This document shows, piece after piece, positions 40,610 through 49,397 of a stretch of DNA of 64,000 nucleotides; within the stretch, counting starts at the first letter, position 1; each line of letters starts with the position of its first letter. Under the pieces are notes generated by a model. It searched no databases. It was not told the origin of the DNA and was given only the letters and a program-made list of their open reading frames with translations. Source of the DNA: Amphibiibacter pelophylacis (GTDB lineage Bacteria; Pseudomonadota; Gammaproteobacteria; Burkholderiales; Burkholderiaceae_C); assembly GCF_037688875.1 (NCBI RefSeq), contig NZ_JAWDIE010000016.1:21630-85629 (forward strand). Direction: 5' to 3'. A program made the translations under genes and the position numbers.

Positions 40610-41650
40610 ATGAGTCAGCAGCCCGGCGGTGAAATCATCCTGTACCAGCGTGGCGACGCCCCGGTCATTGATGTACGGCTTGATGGCGATACCGTCTGGC
40701 TGAGCCAGCAGCAGTTGGCGGAACTGTTTCAGACATCGCGCAGCAACGTCGTCGAGCACATCGCCAACATCTACGCAGAAGGCGAATTGAGCCAGGAGTC
40801 AACCTGTCGGGAATTCCGACAGGTTCGCACAGAGGGTACCCGCCAGGTCACCCGGGGACTGCCCTTTTACAACCTCGACCTCATTATCTCGCTGGGCTAT
40901 CGCGTCAAGTCCGTCATCGCAACCCAGTTCCGAATCTGGGCCACCGAGCGCCTGCGCGAGTACCTCGTCAAGGGCTTCGCCATGGACGATATGCGCCTGA
41001 AGAACCTGGGTGGGGGCATCTACTGGAAAGAGCTGCTGGACCGCATTCGCGACATCCGATCCAGCGAAAAGGTGCTCTACCGTCAGGTGCTGGACCTCTA
41101 TGCCACCAGTGTCGATTACGACCCCGGGGCCGAAGCCAGCCAGCTGTTCTTCAAGACCGTGCAAAACAAACTGCACTACGCCGCCCACGGTCAAACGGCG
41201 GCCGAGGTCATTGCGCAGCGCGCCGATGCAGGCAAGCCCTTCATGGGTTTGCTGTCCTTTATGGGCGCACAGCCCACCAAGGCTGAAGTGGGCAATGCCA
41301 AAAACTATCTGAATGCCGACGAACTCAAGCGCCTGAATACGCTGGTGTCGGCCTATTTCGACGCCGCCGAGTTCCGTGCCATGAATCACGAGCCCACCTA
41401 TATGAAGGACTGGCTGGCACATCTGACGCAGCTGATCACCGCTATGGGCGGAAAAACCCTGCAAGGTGCAGGCTATGTCAGTCACCAGAACGCACTGGCT
41501 CACGCCGAAGCCGAATACGCCAAGTTCCGCGCCTGTCACGCCGAGCAACCGTCCGAGGTAGAGGCGGTATTTCTGGATACCGTCAAAAAAGCGCAGAAGA
41601 AAATCCAGAGGAAAAAGACTCCGGGTTTTGATATCCCCTCTGACCCATGA
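40610..41650 (+). CDS. RhuM-family protein
   Basis: This 346-residue protein has the RhuM N-terminal block GEIILYQRGDAPVIDVRLDG, then TVWLSQQQLAELFQTSRSNVVEHI, a HTH-like region. YNLDLIISLGYRVKSVIATQFRIWAT is the family marker. The C-terminal half is helical with many lysines near the end (KKAQKKIQRKK). RhuM proteins were named from a Salmonella virulence island and often lie near mobile or defence genes. Biochemical function is not established. The stop overlaps the TetR-type gene start by 4 bp, so the two are translated together. Confidence 0.85.
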   Translation: MSQQPGGEIILYQRGDAPVIDVRLDGDTVWLSQQQLAELFQTSRSNVVEHIANIYAEGELSQESTCREFRQVRTEGTRQVTRGLPFYNLDLIISLGYRVKSVIATQFRIWATERLREYLVKGFAMDDMRLKNLGGGIYWKELLDRIRDIRSSEKVLYRQVLDLYATSVDYDPGAEASQLFFKTVQNKLHYAAHGQTAAEVIAQRADAGKPFMGLLSFMGAQPTKAEVGNAKNYLNADELKRLNTLVSAYFDAAEFRAMNHEPTYMKDWLAHLTQLITAMGGKTLQGAGYVSHQNALAHAEAEYAKFRACHAEQPSEVEAVFLDTVKKAQKKIQRKKTPGFDIPSDP

Positions 41651-42270
41651 CGCCAACCACCCCCCCACGCCCCACCCGCGACGACCGCGAAGCCCTGATC
41701 GTGGACAGCGCCACGCAGCATTTTGCGCTGCAGGGCTTTGAAGGGGCCAGCCTAGACCGCATCGCTGAAGGCGCGGGCATGAGCCGCCACCGGCTGTTTT
41801 ACTACTTCCCCAGCAAGGAGGCGCTGTATCTGCGCGTGCTGGACGACATCGTCAGCCAGTGGCTGGACAACATGGTGGCGCTGTCGGCGGCGGACGACCC
41901 GCAGCAGGGCCTGCGCACCTACATCGAGGCCAAGATGCGGCATTCGATGGAGCACCCCTATGGATCGCGCGTTTACGCCCGCGAGCTGCTGTCCGGGGCG
42001 TCGCGCTACCGCGAGGTCATCGTCGAGCGCGTCGGGCCGGTGCTGCAGCACGATCTGGCCACGCTGCAGAAGTGGGCCGCGCAAGGCCGCATCGCCGCCG
42101 TCGATTTCACCCACCTGATGTTCGTGCTGTGGTCGGCCACGCAGGCCTACGCCGACGCGGCGCCGCAGTACGCGCTGCTGCTGGGCAAACCGGCGCTGGA
42201 AGCGGCCGATTTTGACGCCGCCGCCGCGCTGATCACGCAGATGGTGCTGGAGCTGCTGCAGCCGCGCTGA
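41647..42270 (+). CDS. TetR-family regulator (RutR-like)
   Basis: This 207-residue repressor has an N-terminal TetR HTH with IVDSATQHFALQGFEGASLD and IAEGAGMSRHRLFYYFPSKEALY. The C-terminal helical domain (LLSGASRYREVIVERVGPVLQH, THLMFVLWSATQAYAD) resembles the RutR/YcdC type, which senses uracil. Location next to preT supports a role in pyrimidine control. It overlaps the RhuM gene upstream and overlaps the LysR gene's end on the other strand by 38 bp. Confidence 0.82.
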   Translation: MTPTTPPRPTRDDREALIVDSATQHFALQGFEGASLDRIAEGAGMSRHRLFYYFPSKEALYLRVLDDIVSQWLDNMVALSAADDPQQGLRTYIEAKMRHSMEHPYGSRVYARELLSGASRYREVIVERVGPVLQHDLATLQKWAAQGRIAAVDFTHLMFVLWSATQAYADAAPQYALLLGKPALEAADFDAAAALITQMVLELLQPR

Positions 42271-43198
42271 GGCCTTGCTCTGAGGCCAGCGCGTCCAGGA
42301 AGGCCTGCGTGAGGCGCAGCGGCGCGGGCGAACGGCGCACGATGGCGAAGTAGCGGCAGGTGTACTGCAATGTGCCCGGCGCGATGGCGCGCAGGCGGCC
42401 GTCGGCGACGAAGGGCTGCGCATAGTGATCGGGCAGGAAGCCGACAAACGCCCCGGACAGGATCAGCGTGGCCACGGCCTCCTGGTCGCTGGCGGTGGCG
42501 CGGCGCTCCAGGCGCTGGCTGTGCATCAGGCCCATATTGGGAGAGTGGTAGCCCAGCCCCGCGATGGCCTGCTGACGCAGATCGTCCCAGCCGGGCTCCG
42601 GGCGGCTGGCGCTGGCGTCAAACCAGGCGTGCCCCGCGCCCGCGTAGAGCTGCATGGTTTCGCCGAACAGGTCGCTGTAGGCCAGGGTGCCGGATTCGCG
42701 GTGGCCGGGGATGATGCCCAGGTGGTAGCGGCCGTCGATGACGCCGCGCTCGATCATGCCGATGGCGCCGACGTGCAGGTGCAGCGTGGCCTGCGGTGCG
42801 GCGCGGTGAAAGCGCGCGACGGCCTGCGCGATGCGCGCCTCGGGGTTGGACGCGGTCTTCTCGAACAGCGCCACGTGCAGATCGCCGCCCAGGCGGCGGT
42901 GGACATCGTGCAGGTGGCCGCGAAAGGCCTCGGTGGCGGCCAGCAGCTGCAGGGCGGCGTCGTAGACCTGCACGCCCTCAGGCGTCAGCGCGAAGCCGCC
43001 GCGCCCCCTGCGGCACAGCACCAGGCCCAGACGCTCCTCCAGATCCTTGATGTGGCGGCTGATGGTGGACATGGCGATGTTCAGCTCCAGTTCGGCGCTG
43101 GCCATGCCGCCGCACTCGGCCACGGCCTTGAACACGCGCAGCAGGCGCAGATCGACATCGGCCAGCTGGCCCGTCACCGGGGGGGATGATGCTTGCAT
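42233..43198 (-). CDS. LysR-family transcriptional regulator
   Basis: This 321-residue regulator has a winged HTH at 15-75 (LRLLRVFKAVAECGGMASAE, STISRHIKDLEERLGLVLC) and a periplasmic-binding-like effector domain. Divergent orientation to the omega-aminotransferase gene, 87 bp away, is the standard LysR layout, so it probably controls beta-alanine catabolism. Its 3' end overlaps the convergent TetR gene. A CATAT-N12-ATATG dyad spans its own start codon. The effector is unknown. Confidence 0.85.
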   Translation of the reverse strand: MQASSPPVTGQLADVDLRLLRVFKAVAECGGMASAELELNIAMSTISRHIKDLEERLGLVLCRRGRGGFALTPEGVQVYDAALQLLAATEAFRGHLHDVHRRLGGDLHVALFEKTASNPEARIAQAVARFHRAAPQATLHLHVGAIGMIERGVIDGRYHLGIIPGHRESGTLAYSDLFGETMQLYAGAGHAWFDASASRPEPGWDDLRQQAIAGLGYHSPNMGLMHSQRLERRATASDQEAVATLILSGAFVGFLPDHYAQPFVADGRLRAIAPGTLQYTCRYFAIVRRSPAPLRLTQAFLDALASEQGLSAAAAAPAPSA

Positions 43199-43217
43199 AT
43201 AGTTTCAACCAAATATG
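43196..43217. promoter_or_regulatory. Dyad in the LysR/aminotransferase divergent region
   Basis: CATAT (43196-43200) and ATATG (43213-43217) form an inverted repeat with 12 bp between, near the T-N11-A form of LysR boxes. It overlaps the regulator's start codon, which would allow autorepression. Confidence 0.3.
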
Positions 43218-43285
43218 GGTGGATCATCATTTATAAGAGCAAACGGCCGCGCCACAATGCGGATATTCCCCCACCGGAGCCTTCT

Positions 43286-44653
43286 ATGAATCCGACCCTT
43301 CCCCGCAGCGCCGTCATGCCCGTCAACAGCGCGCAGCCGCGCACCGACGCCGACTGGCTGGCCGCGCACTGGATGCCCTACACCGGCAACCGCGATTTCA
43401 AGGCCCATCCGCGCCTGATCACCGCGGCCAAAGGCTGCTGGTACACGGACGCTGACGGGCGCCAGATTCTGGATGGGCTCTCTGGCCTGTGGACCTGCGG
43501 CCTGGGCCACGGCCGCGCCGAAATCACCGCCGCTGTGCAGGAGCAGGTGGCGCGCCTGGATTACTGCCCGGCCTTCCAGTTTGGCCACCCGGGCTCTTTT
43601 GAGCTGGCCAACCGCATCACCGAGCTGCTGCCGCACGGCCTGGATCGCGTGTTTTTTGTGGGATCGGGCTCCGAGGCCGCCGACACCGCGCTCAAAATGG
43701 CCCGCGCCTACTGGCGCGCGCGCGGTCAGGGTCAGAAAACCCGCCTGATCGGCCGCGAGAAGGGCTATCACGGCGTCAACTTTGGCGGCATTTCGGTGGG
43801 CGGCATTGGCGCCAACCGCAAGCATTTCGGGCAGGGCATCGAGGCCGATCATCTGGCGCACACCCAGCTGGCCGCCAACGCCTTCAGCCGGGGCGTGCCC
43901 ACGCAGGGCGCCGAAATGGCCGACGAGCTGCTGCGCCTGATCGCGCTGCACGACGCCAGCAACATCGCCGCCGTCATCGTCGAGCCCATGTCCGGCTCGG
44001 GCGGGGTGGTGATTCCGCCCCAGGGCTATCTGCAGCGCCTGCGCGAGATCTGCACCGCGCACGACATCCTGCTGATTTTTGACGAGGTCATCTGCGGCTT
44101 TGGCCGCCTGGGCGCGGCCACGGGCGCGGAGTTTTTCGGCGTCACTCCCGACATCATGACCATGGCCAAGCAGATCACCAACGGCGCGCAGCCGCTGGGC
44201 GCGGTCGCGGCCACGACGGGCATCTACGACACCTTCATGGCGGCGGGCGGTCCGGACTACATGCTGGAGTTCCCGCACGGCTACACCTACTCGGCGCACC
44301 CGGTGGCCTGCGCAGCCGGCAACGCGGCGCTGGATCTGTGGACGCGCCTGGACGCTCCGGCACTGGTTCGCGCCCGCGCCGCGCACTTCGAGAACGCCGT
44401 CCACGGCCTGCGCGGCCTGCCGCACGTCACTGACATCCGCAACATCGGTCTGGCCGCGGGCATCACCCTGACTGCACTGCCCGGCGAGCCCGCCCGCCGC
44501 CCCTACGAGGTCGCCATGCGCTGCTGGCAGCGCGGTGTTTACGTGCGCTACGGCGGCGACACCCTCCAGCTGGCGCCGCCCTTTGTCATCGAAACCGGCG
44601 AGATTGACCACCTGGTCGGCACGCTGGCGCAGGCGCTCAAAGAGCAGGCCTGA
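43286..44653 (+). CDS. Omega-amino acid:pyruvate aminotransferase (beta-alanine transaminase)
   Basis: This 455-residue class III aminotransferase is PLP dependent. It contains GLSGLWTCGLGHGR, the GSGSEAADTALKMARAYW segment, YHGVNFGGISVGG, the Asp of LLIFDEVICGFGR and Lys295 in TMAKQITNGAQPLGAV. The sequence fits the beta-alanine:pyruvate group (AptA). Beta-alanine and pyruvate would give malonate semialdehyde and alanine. ATG at 43286 has GGAG upstream. It starts a two-gene unit with the dehydrogenase 27 bp downstream. Confidence 0.9.
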   Translation: MNPTLPRSAVMPVNSAQPRTDADWLAAHWMPYTGNRDFKAHPRLITAAKGCWYTDADGRQILDGLSGLWTCGLGHGRAEITAAVQEQVARLDYCPAFQFGHPGSFELANRITELLPHGLDRVFFVGSGSEAADTALKMARAYWRARGQGQKTRLIGREKGYHGVNFGGISVGGIGANRKHFGQGIEADHLAHTQLAANAFSRGVPTQGAEMADELLRLIALHDASNIAAVIVEPMSGSGGVVIPPQGYLQRLREICTAHDILLIFDEVICGFGRLGAATGAEFFGVTPDIMTMAKQITNGAQPLGAVAATTGIYDTFMAAGGPDYMLEFPHGYTYSAHPVACAAGNAALDLWTRLDAPALVRARAAHFENAVHGLRGLPHVTDIRNIGLAAGITLTALPGEPARRPYEVAMRCWQRGVYVRYGGDTLQLAPPFVIETGEIDHLVGTLAQALKEQA

Positions 44654-44680
44654 TTCATCCCTTTCTTCGAGAGACAGTCC

Positions 44681-46183
44681 ATGACCGACACCCGCATCAC
44701 CCACTGGATCAACGGCTCGGCCCTGCCGGGCGGCAGCCGCAGCCAGCCGGTCTACAACCCTGCCACCGGCCAGGCCGTGGCCGAAGTGGCGCTGGCCGAC
44801 ACCGCGACGGTGCAGACGGCCATTTCAGCCGCGCAGGCGGCGTTTCCGGCCTGGCGCAACACGCCGCCGCTCAAGCGCGCGCGGGTGATGAGCCAGCTCA
44901 AGGTGCTGCTGGAGCAGCATTCCGACGAAATCTGCACCCTGATCACGCGCGAGCACGGCAAGGTGCTGGCCGACGCGGCGGGCGAGCTGCAGCGCGGCAT
45001 CGAAAACGTCGAGTACGCCAGCTACGTGCCCGAGCTGCTCAAGGGCGAGCACAGCCGCAACGTCGGCCCGGGCATCGATTCCTGGAGCGAGATGCAGCCG
45101 CTGGGCGTCGCTGCCGGGATCACGCCTTTCAACTTTCCGGCCATGGTGCCGCTGTGGATGTGGCCCATGGCCGTGGCCTGCGGCAACACCTTTGTGCTGA
45201 AACCGTCCGAGCGCGATCCCTCCAGCGCCCTGCGCATCGCCCAGCTGGCCGAAGAGGCCGGGCTGCCGCCGGGCGTGCTCAACGTCGTCCAGGGCGACCG
45301 CGAGGCGGTGGACGCGCTGCTGACCGATCCGCGCGTCAAGGCCGTCAGTTTTGTGGGCTCCACGCCCATCGCCGAATACATCTACGCCCAGGGCTGCAAA
45401 AACGGCCAGCGCGTCCAGGCGCTGGGCGGCGCCAAGAACCACGCCGTCGTCATGCCCGACGCCGACATCGCCAACGCGGTCAGCGCGCTGATGGGCGCGG
45501 CCTACGGCTCGTGCGGCGAGCGCTGCATGGCCATTCCGCTGATCGTCGCGGTGGGCGACCAGACCGCCGACCGCGTCATCGCTGGCCTGAAGGAGCAGAT
45601 TGCCGCCATGAAAGTCGGCCCTGGCACGCAGGCCGCCTGCGACATGGGCCCGCTGGTCACGCAGGCGCACCGCGACAAGGTGCGCGCCTACGTGGACCAG
45701 GGCGTGGCCGAAGGCGCCGACCTGATCGTCGATGGCCGCGGCCTGGTCGTTCCTGGCCACGAGCAGGGCTATTTCCTGGGGCCCTGCCTGTTCGACCGCG
45801 TCAAGCCCGGCATGGTGATCTACCGCGAAGAAATCTTCGGCCCGGTCCTGGGCGTGGTCCGCGTGGCTTCGCTGCAGGAAGCCATGGCCCTGATCGACGC
45901 CCACGAATACGGCAACGGCACCTGCATTTTCACCCGCGACGGCGAGGCGGCGCGCTACTTCACCGACCACATCCAGATCGGCATGGTCGGCGTCAACGTG
46001 CCGCTGCCCGTGCCCGTGGCTTACCACTCCTTCGGCGGCTGGAAACGCAGCCTCTTCGGCGACCTGCATGCCTACGGCCCGGACGCCGTGCGCTTTTACA
46101 CCAAGCGCAAAACCATCACCCAGCGCTGGCCCTCAGCGGGCGTGCGCGAGGGGGCAGTGTTCAGTTTTCCGTCTAGCCGGTGA
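44681..46183 (+). CDS. mmsA: CoA-acylating (methyl)malonate-semialdehyde dehydrogenase
   Basis: This 500-residue aldehyde dehydrogenase converts malonate semialdehyde, NAD and CoA to acetyl-CoA and CO2, or the methyl form to propionyl-CoA. The MmsA-specific context is visible in PLGVAAGITPFNFPAMVPLW, LGGAKNHAVVMPDAD and SCGERCMAI, where Cys282 is the likely nucleophile. It closes the pyrimidine route by draining beta-alanine to central carbon. It lies 27 bp after the aminotransferase. The gene ends at a strong bidirectional terminator. Confidence 0.92.
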   Translation: MTDTRITHWINGSALPGGSRSQPVYNPATGQAVAEVALADTATVQTAISAAQAAFPAWRNTPPLKRARVMSQLKVLLEQHSDEICTLITREHGKVLADAAGELQRGIENVEYASYVPELLKGEHSRNVGPGIDSWSEMQPLGVAAGITPFNFPAMVPLWMWPMAVACGNTFVLKPSERDPSSALRIAQLAEEAGLPPGVLNVVQGDREAVDALLTDPRVKAVSFVGSTPIAEYIYAQGCKNGQRVQALGGAKNHAVVMPDADIANAVSALMGAAYGSCGERCMAIPLIVAVGDQTADRVIAGLKEQIAAMKVGPGTQAACDMGPLVTQAHRDKVRAYVDQGVAEGADLIVDGRGLVVPGHEQGYFLGPCLFDRVKPGMVIYREEIFGPVLGVVRVASLQEAMALIDAHEYGNGTCIFTRDGEAARYFTDHIQIGMVGVNVPLPVPVAYHSFGGWKRSLFGDLHAYGPDAVRFYTKRKTITQRWPSAGVREGAVFSFPSSR

Positions 46184-46220
46184 GGCTCATCTGGCCTGAT
46201 TGCGCCTGACGCACCATGAA

Positions 46221-46251
46221 AAAGCCCCCGCAGCAGAACTGCGGGGGCTTT
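46221..46251. terminator. Bidirectional intrinsic terminator between mmsA and lpdA
   Basis: AAAGCCCCCGCAG (46221-46233) pairs with CTGCGGGGGCTTT (46239-46251) around CAGAA. Both strands end in T-rich runs. It can stop transcripts of both mmsA on plus and lpdA on minus. Confidence 0.9.
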
Positions 46252-46293
46252 ATTGTTTCCGGCCCTGGGGTTGGAACCGCGATCAGGCGTTGA

Positions 46294-47727
46294 TCAGAAA
46301 TTCAGCGTCCGTTTGTCTACCGCCAGAGCGGCTTCCTTGGTCGATTCCGACAGGGAAGGGTGGGCGTGGCAGATGCGGGCGATGTCTTCGGCGGAGGCCT
46401 TGAAGTTCATGGCGACGACGGCTTCGGAGATCAGCTCCGAGGCCTGCGGACCGATGATGTGCACGCCGAGGATTTCGTCGGTATTGGCATCGGCCAGAAT
46501 CTTGACGAAGCCTGTGGTGTCGCCCAGCGCCCGCGCGCGGCCGTTGGCCAGGAAGGGGAACTGGCCCGCCTTGTAGGCCACGTTGTCCATTTTCAGCTGC
46601 TGCTCGGTGCGGCCTACCCAGGCGATTTCCGGGCTGGTGTAAATCACCCAGGGGATGGTCGTGAAATCGACATGGCCGTGCTGGCCCGCGATGCGCTCGG
46701 CCACGGCCACACCTTCTTCCTCCGCCTTGTGCGCCAGCATGGGGCCACGCACCACGTCGCCCACGGCCCAGACGCCGGGCAGATTGGTGCGGCAGTCGTC
46801 GTCAACGACGATGGCGCCGCGCTCGTCCAGCTGCAGGCCGACGGCTTTGGCGTTCAGGCCCTGGGTGTTGGGCACGCGGCCGATGGAGACAATCAGGCGG
46901 TCGCAATCCAGCGTCACCGGGTCGCCCTTGGCGCTGGTGTAGCTGACGCTGACCGATTTTTTGGCGGTTTTCACGCCGTGGATGGTCACGCCGGTTTCAA
47001 TCGTCAGGCCCTGCCTGGTGAACTGCTTCTGGGCCTCTTTGGCGACCCCGGCGTCCACGGCGGCCAGGAAGGTCGGAGCGCCTTCCAGAATGGTGACTTC
47101 AGCGCCCAGGCGGCGCCAGACCGAGCCCAGTTCCAGGCCGATGACGCCCGCACCGATGATGCCCAGGCGCTTGGGCACGGCGCCCACGCGCAGTGCGCCG
47201 TCGTTGGACAGGATCAGCTGCTCGTCGAAATCGGCGCCGGGCAGGGGGCGGGCGCTCGAGCCCGTGGCCACGATGACCTCTTTGGCGATCAGGCCCTGGC
47301 GCTCGGCGCCGCTGACCACAGCCAGCTCGTACCCGGCGTCCAGCTTGCCGGTGAATTCGCCCATGCCGTGGAAGAAGGTGATCTTGTTCTTCTTGAACAG
47401 ATAGAGGATGCCGTCGTTGTTCTGCTTGACGACCTCATCCTTACGGGCCAGCATTTTGCTGACATCCATTTTGACGGTGCCGGTGCTGATGCCGTGGTCG
47501 GCGAAATGCAGGCGGGCGTGTTCAAAGTGCTCGCTGGACTGCAGCAGCGCCTTGCTGGGGATGCAGCCCACATTGGTGCAGGTGCCGCCCGGCGCGGGGC
47601 CGCCTTCGGCATTGCTCCAGGCGTCCACGCAGGCCACTTTTTTGCCCAGCTGCGCCGCACGGATGGCCGCCACATAGCCGCCGGGGCCTGCGCCCAGCAC
47701 GACGACGTCGAAAGTTTGATAGCTCAT
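46294..47727 (-). CDS. lpdA: Dihydrolipoyl dehydrogenase (E3)
   Basis: This 477-residue FAD disulfide reductase reoxidises dihydrolipoyl groups of the 2-oxoglutarate dehydrogenase complex. It has FAD site VVVLGAGPGGYVAAIRA, redox pair GGTCTNVGCIPSKALL, NAD site GIIGAGVIGLELGSVWRRLG and the C-terminal catalytic HAHPSLSESTKEAAL. Length is standard. It is downstream of odhA-odhB on the same strand with a 64-codon gene between, so it should be co-transcribed. It could also serve other lipoyl enzymes. Confidence 0.94.
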   Translation of the reverse strand: MSYQTFDVVVLGAGPGGYVAAIRAAQLGKKVACVDAWSNAEGGPAPGGTCTNVGCIPSKALLQSSEHFEHARLHFADHGISTGTVKMDVSKMLARKDEVVKQNNDGILYLFKKNKITFFHGMGEFTGKLDAGYELAVVSGAERQGLIAKEVIVATGSSARPLPGADFDEQLILSNDGALRVGAVPKRLGIIGAGVIGLELGSVWRRLGAEVTILEGAPTFLAAVDAGVAKEAQKQFTRQGLTIETGVTIHGVKTAKKSVSVSYTSAKGDPVTLDCDRLIVSIGRVPNTQGLNAKAVGLQLDERGAIVVDDDCRTNLPGVWAVGDVVRGPMLAHKAEEEGVAVAERIAGQHGHVDFTTIPWVIYTSPEIAWVGRTEQQLKMDNVAYKAGQFPFLANGRARALGDTTGFVKILADANTDEILGVHIIGPQASELISEAVVAMNFKASAEDIARICHAHPSLSESTKEAALAVDKRTLNF

Positions 47728-47757
47728 GATTGATCTCGGTAAGTGAATTGGGGGCCG

Positions 47758-47952
47758 TCAGCCTTTGGCCCGGACGTGGCGCGCAGCCTCGACAAGGCCG
47801 CGCAGCGCAGCATTGAGCTCCGCCGCGCTGGCAAAAACCTCCAGCAGGTCCGGGTCGATGGCGACCAGGTTGCACTGCCGCAGGGCCCGCTCGTAATACT
47901 TGCCCCGCACCGGCGTCTGCCGGGCAAAGAGCGCGGAGTAATCGTCGGACAT
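47758..47952 (-). CDS. Small conserved-type protein between odhB and lpdA
   Basis: This 64-residue protein reads MSDDYSALFARQTPVRGKYY and continues with ERALRQCNLVAIDPDLLEVF. The RGKYYER...NLVxxxPDxxxxFxxAxxxNxALRxL pattern resembles a widespread small family often annotated as hypothetical or antitoxin-like. No toxin gene is adjacent. The ATG at 47952 was selected to begin the conserved part. It is 30 bp before lpdA and 102 bp after odhB, on the same strand. Its role in the 2-oxoglutarate dehydrogenase operon is unknown. Confidence 0.5.
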   Translation of the reverse strand: MSDDYSALFARQTPVRGKYYERALRQCNLVAIDPDLLEVFASAAELNAALRGLVEAARHVRAKG

Positions 47953-48054
47953 GGGGTCAGGAACTGGGCTGGTGCACATTGAATCTGGTCAGTCGCATCG
48001 CCCGCTGGGCCAAAGATGACCCGGGCAGGGCGATGGACTCACATTGATGTCAGA

Positions 48055-49344
48055 TCACAGCTCAAACAGCAGCCGTGCCGGGTCTTCCAGCGCTTCTTTC
48101 ATGGCGACCAGGCCCAGGACGGCTTCGCGGCCGTCGATGATGCGGTGGTCGTAGGACATGGCCAGATAGTTGATCGGGCGCACGACGACCTGGCCGTTTT
48201 CGACCACGGCGCGGTCCTTGGTGGCGTGCACGCCCAGAATGGCCGATTGGGGCGGGTTGATGATGGGGGTGGACAGCATCGAACCGAAAGTGCCGCCGTT
48301 GCTGATCGAGAACGTGCCGCCGGTCAGCTCTTCAATGCCCAGCTTGCCGTCTTTGGCTTTCTGGCCGAATTCGGCGATTTTCTTCTCGATGTCGGCAAAG
48401 CTGAGCTGGTCGGCGTTGCGGATGATGGGCACGACCAGGCCGCGCGGCGAACCCACGGCGATGCCGATGTCGAAATAGCCGTGGTAAACGATGTCGTTGC
48501 CATCCACCGAAGCGTTCAGCACGGGGAATTTTTTGAGCGCGTGCACGGCGGCCTTGACGAAGAAGCTCATGAAGCCCAGCTTGACGCCGTGCTCTTTCTC
48601 GAACTTCTCCTGGAAGCGCTTGCGCATGTCCATCAGCGGGGCCATGTTGACCTCGTTGAAGGTGGTCAGGATGGCGTTGGTCGACTGCGACTGCACCAGA
48701 CGCTCGGCGATGCGGGCGCGCAGGCGCGACATCGGCACGCGCTGCTCGGGGCGGTTGGCCAGGTCGGCGGCGCTGGTGCTCACGGTGACGGCGGGCAGGG
48801 CGTTGGTGACCACGCTGGGCGGGGTGACCTTGACGCCGCTGCTCAGGGCCACGGGCGCGGCCGGAGCCGGAGCGGGCGCTGCAGCGGCCGCCGCGACAGC
48901 GGCCAGCGCGTCGCCCTTGGTGATGCGGCCGTCCTTGCCCGTGCCGCTGACCTGCCCGGCAGGCAGACCAGCGTCGGCCAGAATCTTGGCGGCGGCCGGC
49001 ATGGCCTGGCCACCGGCTGCCGCCGCGCTGGTGCTGGTGGCCGGGGCGCTTTTCACCTGGCCGTCCACCACCGGAGCGGCTGCCGCTGAGGCGCCCGCCG
49101 TGGCTTCGGTGTCGATCTGGGCGATGACCTGGGCGGTCGTCACGCTGGCGCCGTCATCGGCCAGGATGGTCGAGAGCACACCGGCCGACGGCGCGGGCAC
49201 TTCCAGCACGACCTTGTCGGTTTCGATTTCGATGACGATTTCGTCGGCCTTGACGGCTTCGCCGGGGCGCTTTTTCCACGTCAGCAGCGTGGCTTCGGCA
49301 ACGGATTCGGAGAGTTCGGGAACTTTGATGTCTACGAGGGCCAT
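48055..49344 (-). CDS. odhB: Dihydrolipoyllysine succinyltransferase (E2)
   Basis: This 429-residue core enzyme of 2-oxoglutarate dehydrogenase transfers succinyl groups to CoA. The lipoyl domain has Lys44 in IEIETDKVVLEVPAP. An Ala/Pro-rich hinge leads to the E3-binding domain (AAAKILADAGLPAGQVSGTG) and a CAT-like catalytic domain with LSYDHRIIDGREAV. There is one lipoyl domain, as is usual for SucB/OdhB. It follows odhA by 53 bp. Confidence 0.95.
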   Translation of the reverse strand: MALVDIKVPELSESVAEATLLTWKKRPGEAVKADEIVIEIETDKVVLEVPAPSAGVLSTILADDGASVTTAQVIAQIDTEATAGASAAAAPVVDGQVKSAPATSTSAAAAGGQAMPAAAKILADAGLPAGQVSGTGKDGRITKGDALAAVAAAAAAPAPAPAAPVALSSGVKVTPPSVVTNALPAVTVSTSAADLANRPEQRVPMSRLRARIAERLVQSQSTNAILTTFNEVNMAPLMDMRKRFQEKFEKEHGVKLGFMSFFVKAAVHALKKFPVLNASVDGNDIVYHGYFDIGIAVGSPRGLVVPIIRNADQLSFADIEKKIAEFGQKAKDGKLGIEELTGGTFSISNGGTFGSMLSTPIINPPQSAILGVHATKDRAVVENGQVVVRPINYLAMSYDHRIIDGREAVLGLVAMKEALEDPARLLFEL

Positions 49345-49397
49345 GATGGTCTAGTCTCTTTCAGGGCAGATCTTGAAAAACCGGGAAGGGGGAAGGC

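Noticed and set aside
46253..46290. Possible tRNA-like GGTTGGAACC near the lpdA end
   Set aside because: No cloverleaf arms or anticodon stem could be drawn.
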